DNA from: Conus ventricosus
Taxonomy: Eukaryota > Mollusca > Gastropoda > Neogastropoda > Conidae
NCBI GenBank assembly: GCA_018398815.1
Contig: CM031609.1
Span: forward strand, 26,826,722 to 26,890,721
DNA length: 64,000 bases
Reading direction: 5' to 3'
Shown here: one piece after another, positions 1-11,800 of the stretch
Layout: each line of letters starts with the position of its first letter
Numbering within the stretch: position 1 is the first letter of the stretch
Program-made: the position numbers and the translations under genes
Notes under the pieces: model-generated
What the model was told of the DNA's origin: nothing
What the model saw: only the letters and a program-made list of their open reading frames with translations
Databases searched by the model: none

Positions 1-118
1 ACTCTTTTAATCACATGACCTGACCTTGTTGGTGTCAATTCTTTTGACGTCATTGAGAGTTCTTTCTTTTTGCTAAAAACAACAACAATTTTTTTTCTGT
101 CAGAAAAATAAGAAGGAA

Positions 119-225
119 AAGAAAACAAACAAGAAAACAACAACAAAATACAAACAAACAAAACAACAACAACAACAAACAACAACAACAATAACAGCAA
201 CAACAACAAACACACCAAAAAACCA
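119..225. repeat. CAA/AAC-rich simple repeat
   Basis: An imperfect run of acaacaacaa and aaacaaac motifs occupies this stretch. The rest of 1-1037 is AT-rich with no feature I can support. Confidence 0.9.
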
Positions 226-1053
226 CACGGGTGGGGAAATTAAGGTGAGCAACGGAGAGCGTAAAGAGGAGGAGTGTGAAGGGTATGAGACAGGAATTGG
301 TGGGTCGTTTTGGTTCATTTTGATTCACTTTGAAATAAAGCCCAGAAATAACAGTGAGAGAGCAGGTCAGCAACTAACATTTTTAGATAATGAAATATAT
401 AAATCACCGGCAGTTATGTTGAAAAGTAAGAAATCTTTTGAACTAGAATGTCTATATTTTGCTCTTTTCCTCAGAAATGGAGGGCTTTTTCAGTCAGTGG
501 TAACGAATGATGGATTTGGATATAAAAGTGTTGAGGTAGAATTTAAATGACCCTTCTTTAATCTTCACATGAAGATGTTAGGAGGAAAGTGATGGGTTTG
601 ATGAAGTAAGAAGTTGCCTTTTTTGTGGTGAATTATTACCACTTGATCTATATAAAAGATTTGTCTTTCTTTTCACAATTTTCGAGAGTTTCAATTTTGT
701 TTAATTTCAGGAACGCTACAGTGGTGTGGTTGGAGTTACTCTTCACCTAAGTTCCTTTATTGCGATCTTCAAAATTTCTCTTACTGGACTTATATATTAT
801 TATTTGTTTTTAAGAAAAAGTTAGTTATTGGTGTTTTGTTATAGGGCAAGAAAAGCAGATGCTGCAGGGAAACTTAGAACAAGAAAGAATCTGAAGTGCA
901 TCAATGCGAAAAATGTAGAAAATGAGCAAATGATATCACTAATTATGGTTAAAACACATTAAATAGAAGATTCACTCATTCATTTATTTGTAGAAAATGA
1001 ACTTCTTGTGTTCTGTTTTCGTATTGTATAGTCAGGTGAATTGTGGTGTGTTA

Positions 1054-1898
1054 TCAGCCGCCGTGGCGAGATGGTTAGCGTCGCGGACTCCCGGCTGGGA
1101 GGTCGTGGGTTCGAATCCCATTAGAGTCATGTGGGTTTTTCTGCCCCGACCGGCTCCTACCAGAGTTGAGTTTGCTGCGGACTCAGTTGGGAAGACTGGG
1201 ACCACACAGTCGAGTTTCATCCACTTAATGGATGCGTTTCTGAGAGTGTTGCTCAAATTTCATGACTAACACTGCAGATGCCTGTATCTCTCGGGCCTGG
1301 TTGACGCCAGGACATATTATAAAAGGAAGCGTAGAGTACAGCCCTGTCATGTAGTCTCAGACTGAAATGGAAATCCGTAGCATCATCTTCCTCATTCTCA
1401 TCGATCAGCATAAAAAAAAGTCTCAAATTCTGTGGCCCTTCATGCCCTGCTATCATGGTGACCTCAATTTCGATGTCCTCTCCACGTCTATGGCCTTGGT
1501 TTGGTTCCGTCGGGGGTATCGGCGAGTCCATGGGGGCTGTCGTTGGACGGACGTGGTGGCGCCTTCCGGAGGGAGAGCTCACTCACGCCGGCTCCGCGAC
1601 TAAGCAATTATTGTCGTCAGTAGGGGGCTTAGTAGGTGGTGTCCTGCGTGTGTTAGATCAGAACAAGCGCCACTGAACACCACCGAAGTGGCTCGGCAGC
1701 AGTGCAGTGTCTCCTCCGGTGGGTTGCCTCTTGACGACTTGACATTGACTGCTCCCTGTGGATTGCCAGTGCCGGGGCTGCAGCGGGGCTGACCGGGCTG
1801 TGGCTGTGGACGGGGTGTCAGAATGAGCGGCGTGGGTGCACTGCCTCTGAGGTGGCGCAGAGGTTGGGACAGCGAAAAAAAAAAGAAAAAAGAAAAAA
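1054..1898 (+). mobile_element. Long tRNA-derived SINE, copy 1, complete
   Basis: The element begins with a tRNA-like head: an A-box-like tggcgagatggttagc at about 1063-1082 and a B-box GGTTCGAATCC at about 1109-1119. A body of about 700 bp follows and it ends in an A-rich tail with G interruptions (1873-1898). It is flanked by a 16-bp target-site duplication (gaattgtggtgtgtta at 1038-1053; one mismatch at 1899-1914). The same element occurs at 42023-42877 and 53411-54250, which fixes its ends. At about 845 bp it is long for a SINE. The opposite strand keeps an open frame across 1253-1582. Confidence 0.92.
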
Positions 1899-1914
1899 GA
1901 ATTGTGGAGTGTTA

Positions 1915-3280
1915 CGTATTTTGAAACCTGTTGTCTTGATATCATGATTTCTTTCTTGGTGTTGAATTCAGATGTGAACAAATCCACAGAAAATGTTTTT
2001 AAAATATTACAGTTAAATATCTCACAATTTTTTTTTCTTTTATTGGCTTGATTGCAAGATCATAACACTGGCATTCGAAGGCAGGTATCATAGTTAAAGA
2101 ACCCTAGATTAATCTATTGTGAGCTTCCGCCTCCTGTGTATGGACAGTGAATGTTCAGTGTTGTGTGGGAGTGAGCAAGCACCAAAACTGCTCATGTGTA
2201 CAAAAAAAGGAAAAAAGTAAAGAAAAGAAAAGAAAAAAAAAGGAAAAAAGAAAAGAAAAAGAAAAACAAGGTTTTGATTGATGCTCTTTGTCCGTGACGG
2301 CAAGATTACCTTTGAAAACAGCCAACAGCCAAGGGTGCAACATAGCTCCTTTCCCCAGTCTTCGTAGAAGTAGTGGTTGAGTCCCCTACCCCCACCCCCA
2401 CCAAGCTTGAATGATGAGAGCCCATGTAGGAAGTCTGAAGTTACTTCTTTGTCCAAGCACCTGCACACAGCCTTTTGAGTTGATTGTGTTTGAGTGTAAG
2501 CCTGATGGGAGGATTCCAGTTTGATACAGCCTCTGCGTGGCAGGGGTGAAACATTGTATGGAGATTTTTTTCCTGAAAGCTCCTAAGGAGCAGATAATTA
2601 TATTGGGATGTGAATATATGCCCACTAGGATTTCCCAACAAGAGTATTTGTGCTGGTTCCAGTTGAGCACATTTCGCATACCCTCTTAACACCCCCCCCC
2701 CCCCCCGATTGTGTTGCTCAGGGGAGTTACATTTAAACGTTGTCTCCTTTGACACCACCCCCCCCCTTTTTTTTTTTCTTGCTTTTCTCTTTGGCATGAG
2801 AGAGTTTGTAATGCATGGTGAAAGGACTTGTAATGAAAGGACTTGTGTCAGAAAGTAGTTGAATTTTTTTCCCCTCCAAAACGAATGTTATCTGTATGCC
2901 ACAACTCCTCTCCTTGTCCATGTGGATTGTTTCGTGTGTGTGGAACCTGATGAATTCCACCCCCCCCCCCCCCCCTAACTGTAAGCTCCTTCCTTCTGAC
3001 TGATACACTTTACTTTGCAAACACTCAATCTATCTGTGATAGCATATATGTATGGGTGTATGTATGTATGTATGTATGTATATGTATGTATTATGTATGT
3101 ATGTATGTGCGTTTCTGGTAGTGTGAAGCGCCTAGTATGCTGGGGAAGTGACTGTGTGCTTGTCACCTCTCCCCTTCAGCCTTCACCGTCGGCTGGTACC
3201 GCCGTGAACAGCACTGCGTAAGAGAACCGAGTGAGGAAGTCTCTCCTGCCAGCACATAGTCTTTCCACTTCAAGCCCTAT
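1915..3280. other. No gene recognised
   Basis: The stretch holds AT-rich sequence, an A-rich tract (2200-2270), C runs at about 2692-2706, 2755-2766 and 2961-2976 and the (TATG)n run. I see no supported exon. Confidence 0.6.
3048..3113. repeat. (TATG)n microsatellite
   Basis: tgtatgtatgtatgtatgta runs with small interruptions. Confidence 0.95.
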
Positions 3281-3600
3281 ATATTGCCTCCACGTGGCAA
3301 TGCATGTCCACTGGGTGCCTTGCGGCCCTAGGCCAAACTACAGGGGACTTGAAGGAGGTTTGGTCCCTAGACATGCAATGTACAGGCCACCAGCGTTCAT
3401 GAACCAAACCCTCAGCTATGGGCAAATAATAGGGGGGAGGGAGCTCTTCAACCTTGGTCTGCCATCCCTCTAGGAGACGGATACTTCGAACAACAAAGCT
3501 ACACCTTCTGGGGCTGTCCTACACGTGGCAGCTTCTGCACCTCTGGGGCAATGAGCACCAGAAGGCGAGAGGGTGGAGAAGAGACAGCACAACTCTCCTT
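3280..3600 (+). mobile_element. Possible retroelement fragment
   Basis: This GC-richer stretch differs from its surroundings. A frame near 3475-3520 reads DGYFEQQSYTFWGCPTRGS, which is suggestive of the endonuclease part of a LINE. The match is weak, and the call rests mainly on its position just before the reverse-transcriptase fragment on the same strand. Confidence 0.3.
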
Positions 3601-3691
3601 CACCTTAAAGTGTAACTCACCCCCTTTTTTCTTTAAAAAAACGTGTAGCTGGTTCTAAGACATTTCCACGGATGTAACTTTCACGGTGCAT

Positions 3692-3874
3692 GGTTTTAGA
3701 CAGCGAAGGAGTTGTGAGACTCAACTTATAACAACTCTCAATGATTTTAGTAACTGTCTTAACAACAGACAGCAAAATAGATGCAATTTTATTAGATTTT
3801 TCTAAAGCCTTTGATAAGGTTGACCATGAGGGCCTGCTGCTTAAATTAGAACACATTGCATTGGCGTTCTTTGC
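3692..3874 (+). pseudogene. LINE reverse-transcriptase fragment (jockey/CR1-like), cut by assembly gap
   Basis: The + strand encodes GFRQRRSCETQLIT from 3692 and, after a frameshift near 3770, AILLDFSKAFDKVDH followed by LLLKLEHIAL. This is the fingers-palm motif of non-LTR retrotransposon reverse transcriptases. It stops at the run of Ns. The frameshift and short length show a dead copy. Confidence 0.85.
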
Positions 3875-3974
3875 NNNNNNNNNNNNNNNNNNNNNNNNNN
3901 NNNNNNNNNNNNNNNNNNNNNNNNNNNNNNNNNNNNNNNNNNNNNNNNNNNNNNNNNNNNNNNNNNNNNNNNNN
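3875..3974. other. Assembly gap of 100 N
   Basis: Exactly 100 Ns, a conventional size for a gap of unknown length. It interrupts a LINE copy, so collapsed repeat sequence is the likely cause. Confidence 1.
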
Positions 3975-4249
3975 TTGAAGATGATTGTTGATGTTGTAGG
4001 TCTGTGATATGTTGATAAGATGCAACTGCACGGCAGTTGGAAATCGAAAAGAGCAGGGGCTTCCCCGCTGCCCTGGCAAAATTGATATAGATTGAAGATA
4101 GCCGCCGGGTATTTCTTACCAAGCCACAAAAATTGTCACTTACTGTTATCATGTGCCATCATGTACTGGTAGAAATGGAGGACATGTTTAAACATCGCAT
4201 GCATCCTATGTGAGAAACTGGAGGAATAAATGAGATAAATGAAAATGAT

Positions 4250-4430
4250 TGACTGATATTTGAATGGTACGGGAAACGACTGAATGAGCGCCAGTAGGCT
4301 GCTCTTCGGCCGGCTCTACCCGGGTAGGCAGCCCGTTGAGTGAGTGAGGTAGTGTGTTTATTGTGAAGCGCTTAGAGCCTGGTCTGTGACCGAGGATAGG
4401 TGCTATATAAATACCCAATACAATACAATC
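4250..4430 (+). mobile_element. CR1/L2-type LINE or SINE 3' end
   Basis: The segment contains gtgaagcgcttagagcc, then gataggtgctatataaat, and ends in short acaatacaat repeats. This layout (a conserved stem-like tail followed by a short tandem repeat) is typical of CR1/L2-clade elements and SINEs that borrow their tails. It lies on the same strand as the reverse-transcriptase fragment before the gap and may be its 3' end. Confidence 0.7.
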
Positions 4431-4433
4431 CAG

Positions 4434-5399
4434 TCAATCCCTGTCACTCCCACCACTGTTTCCTGCACCAGTCCTGTCATTGGTCATTCTTGGTTTTATG
4501 GTCACTATCTTTCCTTGGCGTATTGCTAAGTTTTTTTCACCGTCTTCAGTGCGTTTTTTCAACTCATCCCTCAACCTCTTGTGGGTCTCGCGTTCTTTCA
4601 TGGTGTAGTCCGGGTTCACAAAGATTCTCTTGTCCTTGTCCCTCACGTCTTTGTTCAGTTCAGGGGCCTTTTTCTGGATCTCTCGCTTCTTTGTTCTCCA
4701 TCTTGATAGTGACTCTCATCAATCTTGGCTTATTCCCACCTTCTTTGCCCAGTCTGATTGGGTTACTTACATCCTCCTCGTCCAAGGTGACCAGCTTCCC
4801 CAGCAGTTTCTTGGCAGCAGACAGGTCGTCTTCAATCCTCTCTTTGATATCAGTCTTTGAGCTCTCTTTCAGGTTCACTATGATGAGATTTTCTTCCTCT
4901 TTTCCACCTCTCTCTGCTCCTCCATGGCCTCGGCCAGTTTCCTGTCTACTACTTCTTCAATTTCTTCTTCTAGGTTTTCACCAAGAAGTTCTTTTCTAGA
5001 TTCTCCAGATGAGTGCTGAGTGCACCCACAAACGGTATCAGGTCCAGTAATTTGTCAATACGTGGGTCCGGCCTTGCCTGTACCTCATTTTTGGCGTCCA
5101 CACATTGTTGCCAGATCCATCCAAATTGGGCTGGTTTGAGTCACAAAACATTTCGAACAGTTGCGGGCTTAATCCTGAACATTTTTCATGAGCCCATTGT
5201 TTACAGGCGAAGCACTTAATCGAGTTTTCTTGTTCATCGTCGCATGTATCACTTCACTACATTGTAGACACTACCAGGCAGAGAGACCATTCGTTCCCTT
5301 ACTTTCAATTTGGGACTTGGTTTTGGTTTGACCGCGGAGTCGAGTTGCGAGTCTGTGCCCTCTGTACGTTATTTTGTTTGCTTTGCCACGTTTTGACAT
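4434..5399 (-). pseudogene. LINE ORF1 remnant, degenerate
   Basis: On the minus strand an ATG at 5399 opens MSKRGKANKITYRGHRLATR, followed after stops by a coiled or acidic segment (SSKTDIKERIEDDLSAAKKL), then IRLGKEGGNKPRLMRVTI and RDKDKRIFVNPDYTMKERE with LRDELKKR. The order nucleic-acid-binding N-terminus, central RLGK...RPR, then RIFVNPD...LRDELKRR is the pattern of ORF1 proteins carried by many invertebrate LINEs. Several stops and frame changes show it is not functional. It is in opposite orientation to the 3' tail just before it. Confidence 0.7.
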
Positions 5400-5814
5400 G
5401 TTTGTTAAAATAATAATACATGAGAACAAAATCAAAAAAATGTATCAGCTTACCTTGTAATTGTTCAGTAAAACCAGTCAAATCAATAATAGGTTATGAC
5501 CAAGTATTATTTGTGCAGTACTAACAAAATAAGTACACACGTTGTGACTGGTGGGAATAGAAATCGCTCAGGTCGAGCAATAACTTCACAAACTTCACAG
5601 CTTATGTGAAAATTCTCCCGGCTGAAGGCTAATTATTGTTTGCTTATCTTTGGGTGCCAATTTGTACCAGATTAAGCCTCGAATAACAGAAAATACAACA
5701 ATAGCAACCATAATTTTTTGTATTTTTTACTGCTCTATAATTTGGCTGCCATCTTGATTGCTAATTAAAATTTCGCCAAAAATCATATGTTAATAGCCTT
5801 TAGCCCTGTAGAAC

Positions 5815-6450
5815 ATATGTGACCTTCCACCACAAAACCAGTCTTAACTCGATTTTTGAAAGTTCTGAGATATACACATATTATTAAAATCTACAGATTT
5901 TTCTGATTAATTTGAATAAAAATGAACGCTATAGGGCAAAAAATAAGAAAGTTATGGTCATTTGAAGTGGGTTACTGTGCCAACGGCGGGGTTACTGTGC
6001 CAACGGCCATTTTGAGAAAACGGCTTCTAAAGTTTTTGCTATCATCTCCAGCATATTTTCCTTAGCAATGGCATCTTACTTTTTACCATACTTATTTTTA
6101 GATGGCACACAGAGAAACCGGCAGAGCGTCACACACGCTTTCGAACGGTATATAACACGATGGGGTTCTGTAAGGGTTGCGTTAAGTTTTAGGCGAGTGA
6201 AAATGGGTCATTTTGCGTTTAAAAGAAGTTCATTTTGATTCAAGGTTAGGCTTTAAATCTCAATTTTAACTAATGTATTGGTTGTTTTGGAGCAAATGGA
6301 TAGTGCCACGTGAAAGTTTAGGGTGTAAGGAACACATTTCTGCAAAAAAAGTCAAAATGCCCCAGGTAGACCCTCGCCAGCTATTTTCAGCTGTAGCCGT
6401 GAAGTAGGCCCGCCAAGTTAAGACTGGTTTCGTGGTGGCGGGTTACATAT
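5815..6450. mobile_element. Non-autonomous DNA transposon (636 bp) with 37-bp inverted repeats
   Basis: The left end 5815-5851 and the reverse complement of the right end 6414-6450 match at 32 of 37 positions; both contain ccaccac followed by aaaccagtcttaact. No transposase reading frame lies inside, so it looks like a MITE. The flanking bases are AT-rich (acata on the left, tatga on the right), and the target duplication cannot be fixed from one copy. Inside, gttactgtgccaacgg occurs twice in tandem near 5970-6005. The superfamily is not determined. Confidence 0.85.
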
Positions 6451-7044
6451 GACTTCTTTAATGTCATTTTATATTGAAGGCGCACAACATAACAGTAGTG
6501 TTTGATTAACTTCCAATATGTCTGGAGTCAAATTACATTTAAGATTTTATCATTATCAGAATTTTAACAATGTTGAGTGTTACTGTGACTGATGTAATGA
6601 TAGAAGTTCGTTATGCATTCTGAATATTTATTGCCCAGTTAGCAATCAAGTGGTAGCAAGCAGGTTAGTTTTGAATAAAGGATTATTTTCGTATTGCCAC
6701 TTAAAGTAGAATATCACACTGTAGTGATTTTGACTTAGAACCATGCAGAAGTTTGAAAGGCATCATATCACTTTTTGCATTTTAGCTTAGGCAGTTTTAG
6801 TTGTTTTAACCGTTCTTCTTAACCGCACACATGTTTGACAAAAGTTGTCTGCTTTAGATTAGGGGACCATACCACATTACTATATAGTATATTTCAGTGA
6901 TAGGCCAAACTAGGGAGTTAAAAGATGGTACCATTATATTTTTCATTCTGAAATGAATATACTATAGCAGTCATCTGTACTTTTTTATTTGTTGTTTTGA
7001 AAGTAGCTGTAATAACTGGCTTTTGGCTTGTTTTTAAGCTGAAA
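6451..7044. other. No gene recognised
   Basis: AT-rich sequence between the inverted-repeat element and the RTE-like remnant, with no long open frame and no repeat I can define. Confidence 0.6.
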
Positions 7045-7860
7045 TTAAACATAATGGATTCTTCTTGTTCTCCCTGAACTCTGTGGGGAATCATTGGGGC
7101 TCACACTGAAGAGTATTTCACCAGGTTCCTCCGATTCTGTCCCAAGGATTAGGTCTCTGCAGATAGTTTTTCCCATCCATTCTGCAATGTTGTCAGTCCA
7201 TGTTTTTCCATCTCTTAACAGTTCTGTGGAGAATTTTTGGATCTTGTTACATGGCCATATAGAGGTAGTTTTCTTTTCCTTCACTGATGTCAGTAGATCT
7301 GTGCATGGTCGCATGTGCTGCTTGATGGTTTGACACACGCATTTGTTGCTGATATGATATTTTTGTTGCATTTAGTATCATACAGCAACACCTGATTTTC
7401 ATCACTTGGATTCTTCCTTTCAGATCTACTATGACAGTAGAGGGTCCATGTCTGGCAAGTGGCATGCATACAGGAAGATGGAATAAACCAGTGAATGCAG
7501 GAGCCTGATTTCATGTTTCAAGAGGATGTTAATGTACTTCCACACACTATACAGGATCTTGTCTTGACAATGCTGATATTGTCTTTGCTGCAGTTAAAGG
7601 ATTTCTACTTTACATTCCTCATTGCTAATGAAGGATCCCAGGCAAACAAACTTTTTGTTCACTGCGTGCCAGTTCATGGATTTTGTCTGCAAATCCAAGG
7701 TCTGTGATGGTTCTTTCTCCAGAGTTGACTGTTCTGACATGATCTCAAGGTGCGTCAGTCATGATACATTTCAGGAATATGTTGAAAAGTGTGGGTGATA
7801 AAAGGCAGCCCAGATGAACTCCAACTGAAGTATGAAACCATTCAGAAATATCGTCTTGTA
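7045..7860 (-). pseudogene. RTE-like LINE reverse-transcriptase C-terminal remnant
   Basis: Read on the minus strand from about 7860 the fragments are, in order, a degenerate palm and thumb region (VCLGSFISNEECKVEIL near 7600-7660), GRIQVMKIRC near 7400-7430 and KTWTDNIAEWMGK near 7165-7205. These match the C-terminal part of RTE-type ORF2, in which a line about an RRIQ-ME-RC helix is followed by a W-DNI-EW motif. Stops and frameshifts are frequent, so it is an old dead copy. Confidence 0.75.
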
Positions 7861-8317
7861 CAAGCACTCAACTTATCAGTTTGGCCTTTTGTTGACTATC
7901 CAAATTGAGTTATTTTGCTGTTCTCTTTTGCTGGCGCTATTTTTCTTTTCTTTTTTTAAATTAAATGTACTTAAGTGCATACTATACATGGGAATTTCTA
8001 TGTATTGTACCTTACCAAAGACTAACCACCTGACTAGCACACGAGGTCTACACAGGAGGAGAGAGGAATAACCCCCAAACCTCATGTTTTTTTAAACGTA
8101 ATGCAAGATTTGAACCACTGATCATGGATGTTCTCACTTCTTGGATGAGTGCATTGTCCACCCTGCTATTGGACCATTCATATAAGAACTGATCTTGAAT
8201 TGCCTGATTTCTTTTCATGTTTAATTTCGGTCCAAGTGAGATATCTTTGAATCTTTTTGTATCAGTTCAGTTTTTGAACAGTACTTGTGCATTTGGGGAG
8301 TAATGCACATTCTCTGA

Positions 8318-8881
8318 AAGTTTGTGTGTGTGCGTGTTTGTGTGTGTGTGTGTCCCCAAATCAGTACTGAGTCATTCTGTGCACCACAGGGCACTGTTCA
8401 CCTATGATGGCAAGCTATCCCTGCATGATGGCAAGACCTGCATCAACCTGAGCATGAGCGTCGACACCTTCTACAGCATCCTAGACTACATCTACACCTG
8501 CGAGATCACCCTGACGGAGGAGAACATCCAGGATGTGCTGCAGGCCTCGGACCTCCTCCTCCTCACCGACCTGAAGAATGTGTGCTGCAAGTTCCTGGAG
8601 GAGTGCATTGCCCCCCACAACTGCATCGGGATCCGGGACTTTACCGCCCAGATGTCCTGCCCTGGATTCACCTCCGTGTCACACAGTATCTGGACAAGCA
8701 TGTCAGGTTGGTGGTGGTGGTTGGGTTTGGTTATCTGTGTGTTTGTGGGAAGAGGTGAGGGGTACATGTGTTTGTCACTGTGCATGTGTGTGACTGTAAT
8801 GTGTGTGTGTGTGTGTGTGTGTTTATCACTGTGTGTGTGTGTGACTGTAATGTGTGTGTGTTTTTTGTGTTTGTGTGTGTG
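8318..8881. repeat. TG microsatellites flanking the BTB exon
   Basis: (TG)n tracts lie at 8322-8353 just before the BTB-exon acceptor and at 8780-8881 just after the donor. They make spurious extensions of the exon's open frame on both sides. Confidence 0.9.
8390..8706 (+). CDS. kelch-like gene, exon with C-terminal part of BTB domain
   Basis: The exon follows an acceptor in ...caccacag and ends before a gttggt donor. It encodes ALFTYDGKLSLHDGK at its start, then the BTB helices with SILDYIYTCEITLTEENIQ and DVLQASDLLLLTDLKNVC, then the BTB/BACK boundary NCIGIRDF. After TGC CC at 8660 the family pattern (IHLRVTQYLDKHV) continues in another frame, so one base appears to be missing between 8658 and 8666. 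The exon ends in phase 2 (AG), which pairs with the first base of the BACK exon to give arginine, but only in the shifted frame. That agreement is what shows the indel is a break inside a once-good exon and not a wrong exon end. Confidence 0.85.
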
Positions 8882-11800
8882 TTAGGGATATGTTGCAGAG
8901 AGTGTGAGAGGAATTGAGCATGAATCATGCTTGTGGAGTGTCACTTTGTTGTGAAGGTATGCCAGCTAGCATGCTTCGACCAAAGAGCTATAGGGATTGC
9001 CTACTGGTGCGCAAAGTCATGGTTGGCTGCTTCGACAGCATGCAAATACATAGGAACACCGTAATGGACTACAGGCCCTAGAATTTTTTTTTTTTAAATA
9101 AAAAAAGTGAGAGAATATAAAGTTGTGCCAAAAGTGGTGCTGATGATCCAGGTATAAAAGAACTTTGTGTTGGAAAAACCTATTTTTATCGTCGTCAGTG
9201 CAGAGGAGTCACTTTGCTGTGTGGTAGCAGGGGAAAAGTGAATTACCCCTCCCCCTATTCCCCTGGTGCATTTGACAAAAATGCAGAAGATTTCTACAGA
9301 CACTTTGTTGAAAAAGCAGACATTTGAGCCGCTGTAGGGCAGACATGTCTGATGTGTGAAGCAGGGGGAAGGGGCAGCGAGGGATATTTGTGTGTACATC
9401 GGCAGGAGTCCCACCAGCACTGAATCCAATCTTTCCTAGACATCTTCTGGCTCACAACGTTTGGACACCACGAAGTTCGCACAGTGACAGCTATGCTGAT
9501 GTATCGGTGTCAGTTTGTTGTTTGCTTTTCCCAGTGAACACTTGGGTTGGGGGTGGGGGGGTATTGCCAGATCATTGAAGGCATCTTAGTACATGAGAGA
9601 AACGCATACAAATGACATGAAGACTGCACAAGGAATTTCATATCACTGAAGCTAGTCCTACTCATGATATTCTCTCTCTAACTAAAACACAGTTTAATGT
9701 GAGCTTCTAGTTGCAGTTGGTTTGCAGGTGGTATGGAGAAGTGCAAGGCTTTAGACCAGGGCTGTCATCAGCTGCTATGTGTTGTGTATCAACAGGGAAG
9801 CCACTTTCAGTGAAGAGTTTCTGCGCATGTCAAAGGAAGAAGTGTGCCAGCTGATGATGCGAGACACCCTTGGGGTCGCCTACGAAGACGACGTGATGGA
9901 GGCCATCGTGCGCTGGTGTCGATTCGACATGGAAAACAGACACCCTCACCTGCCAGAGATGCTGGACCAATGCGTGCGGCCCAGTCTCATCGTGGAGGGG
10001 CGTCACTCGTTGCTGGCTGTGGAGCCTGACCTGATGTCCGAAGTGGTTGGCACCCTGCAGGCAAAAAAGGAGAGAAAGGAGATGGAGCGACCACGAGGAT
10101 ACCAGCAGGTTCTGGTGATCAGTGGGGGAGAAGGACTGTTGTCCAAGTGAGTGGAAAGATAGGCTGTGATGGTTGAAGGGTGTGTATGCTGGGTTGCACA
10201 GTGGATGGCTAAAGAGAGAGTATGCTGGGCTGTACATGTGATGGCTGATGGGGGTGTATGCTGGGTTGTACAGTGGATGGTTGAAGGGGATGTATGCTGG
10301 GTTGTACAGTGGATGGCTGAAGGGGGTGTATGCTGGGTTGTACAGTGGATGGCTGAAAGGGGTGTATGCTGGGTTGTATGCAGGGTTGTACAGTGGATGA
10401 CTGAAAGGGGTGTATGCAGGGTTGTAAGTGGATGACTGAAAGGGGTGTATGCAGGGTTGTACAGTGGATGACTGAAAGGGGTGTATGCAGGTTGTACAGT
10501 GGATGACTGAAAGGGGTGTATGCAGGGCTTGTACAGTGGATGACTGAAAGGGGTGTATGCAGGGTTGTACAGTGGATGGCTGAAGGGGGTGTATGCTGGG
10601 TTGTACAGGTGATGGTTGAAGGGGGTGTATGCTGGGTTGTACAGTGATGCTGAAAGGGGTGTATGCTGGGTTGTACAGTGGATGACTGAAAGGGGTGTAT
10701 GCTGGGTTGTACAGTGGATGACTGAAAGGGGTGTATGCTGGGTTGTACAGTGGATGACTGAAAGGGGTGTATGCTGGCTTGTACAGTGGATGGCTGAAAG
10801 GGTGGGTTTGTACAGGTAATGGCTGAAGGGATGTATGCTGGGTTGTACAGGTGATGGCTGAAGGGGATGTATGCTGGGTTGTACAGTGGATGGCTGAAGG
10901 GGATGTGTGCTGGGTTGTACAGTGGATGACTGAAGGGGGTGTATGCTGGGTTGTACAGTGGATGACTGAAGGAGGTGTATGCTGGGTTGTACAGGTGATG
11001 GCTGAAGGGAATGTATGCTGGGTTGTACAGTGGATGACTGAAGGGGGTGTATGCTGGGTTGTACAGTGGATGACTGAAGGGGTGTATGCTGGGTTGTACA
11101 GGTGATGGCTGAAGGGGATGTATGCAGGTTGTACAGTGGATGGCTGAAAGGGTGGGTTGTACAGTGGATGGCTGAAAGGGTGGTTGTACAGTGGATGGCT
11201 GAAGGTAGGGTTGTACAGGTGATGGCTGAAAGGGGTGTATGCTGGGTTGTACAGTGGATGGTTGAAGGGGTGTATGCTGGGTTGTACAGTGGATGGTTGA
11301 AAGAGGTGTATGCTGGGTTGTACAGGTGATGGCTGAAGGGGATGCATGCTGGGTTGTGCAGGTGATGGCTGAAAGTACAGTGGATGGCTGAAAGGGTGGG
11401 TTGTACAGTGGATGGCTGAAAGGGTGGGTTGTACAGGTGATGGCTGAAAGTACAGTGGATGGCTGAAAGGGTGGGTTGTACAGGGATGGCTGAAAGTACA
11501 GTGGATGCTGAAAGGGTGGGTATGTACAGGTGATGGCTGAAAGTACAGTGGATGGCTGAAGGAGTGGGTTGTACAGTGGATGGCTGAAAGGGGTGTATGC
11601 TGGGTTGTACAGTGGATGGCTGAAAGGGGTGTATGCTGGGTTGTACAGTGGATGGCTGAAAGGGGTGTATGCTGGGTTGTACAGTGGATGGCTGAAAGGG
11701 GGTGTATGCTGATGGGTTGTACAGTGGATGGCTGAAAGGGGGGTGTGATGCTGAAGGTGGTTGTACAGTGGATGGCTGAAAGGGTGTATGCAGGGTTGTA

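Noticed and set aside
245..550. Plus-strand open frame of 101 codons as the missing first kelch exon
   Set aside because: It shows none of the BTB N-terminal features (an aspartate-valine strand, then the conserved AHR and YF motifs), and no fitting splice donor ends it in the needed phase.
1060..1132. A functional tRNA gene
   Set aside because: The A and B boxes are the head of a SINE that recurs twice more with the same body and tail; a proper acceptor stem and 3' end are not present.
4400..4999. Plus-strand open frame of 199 codons
   Set aside because: It is the antisense of the LINE ORF1 remnant, which explains the sequence far better.
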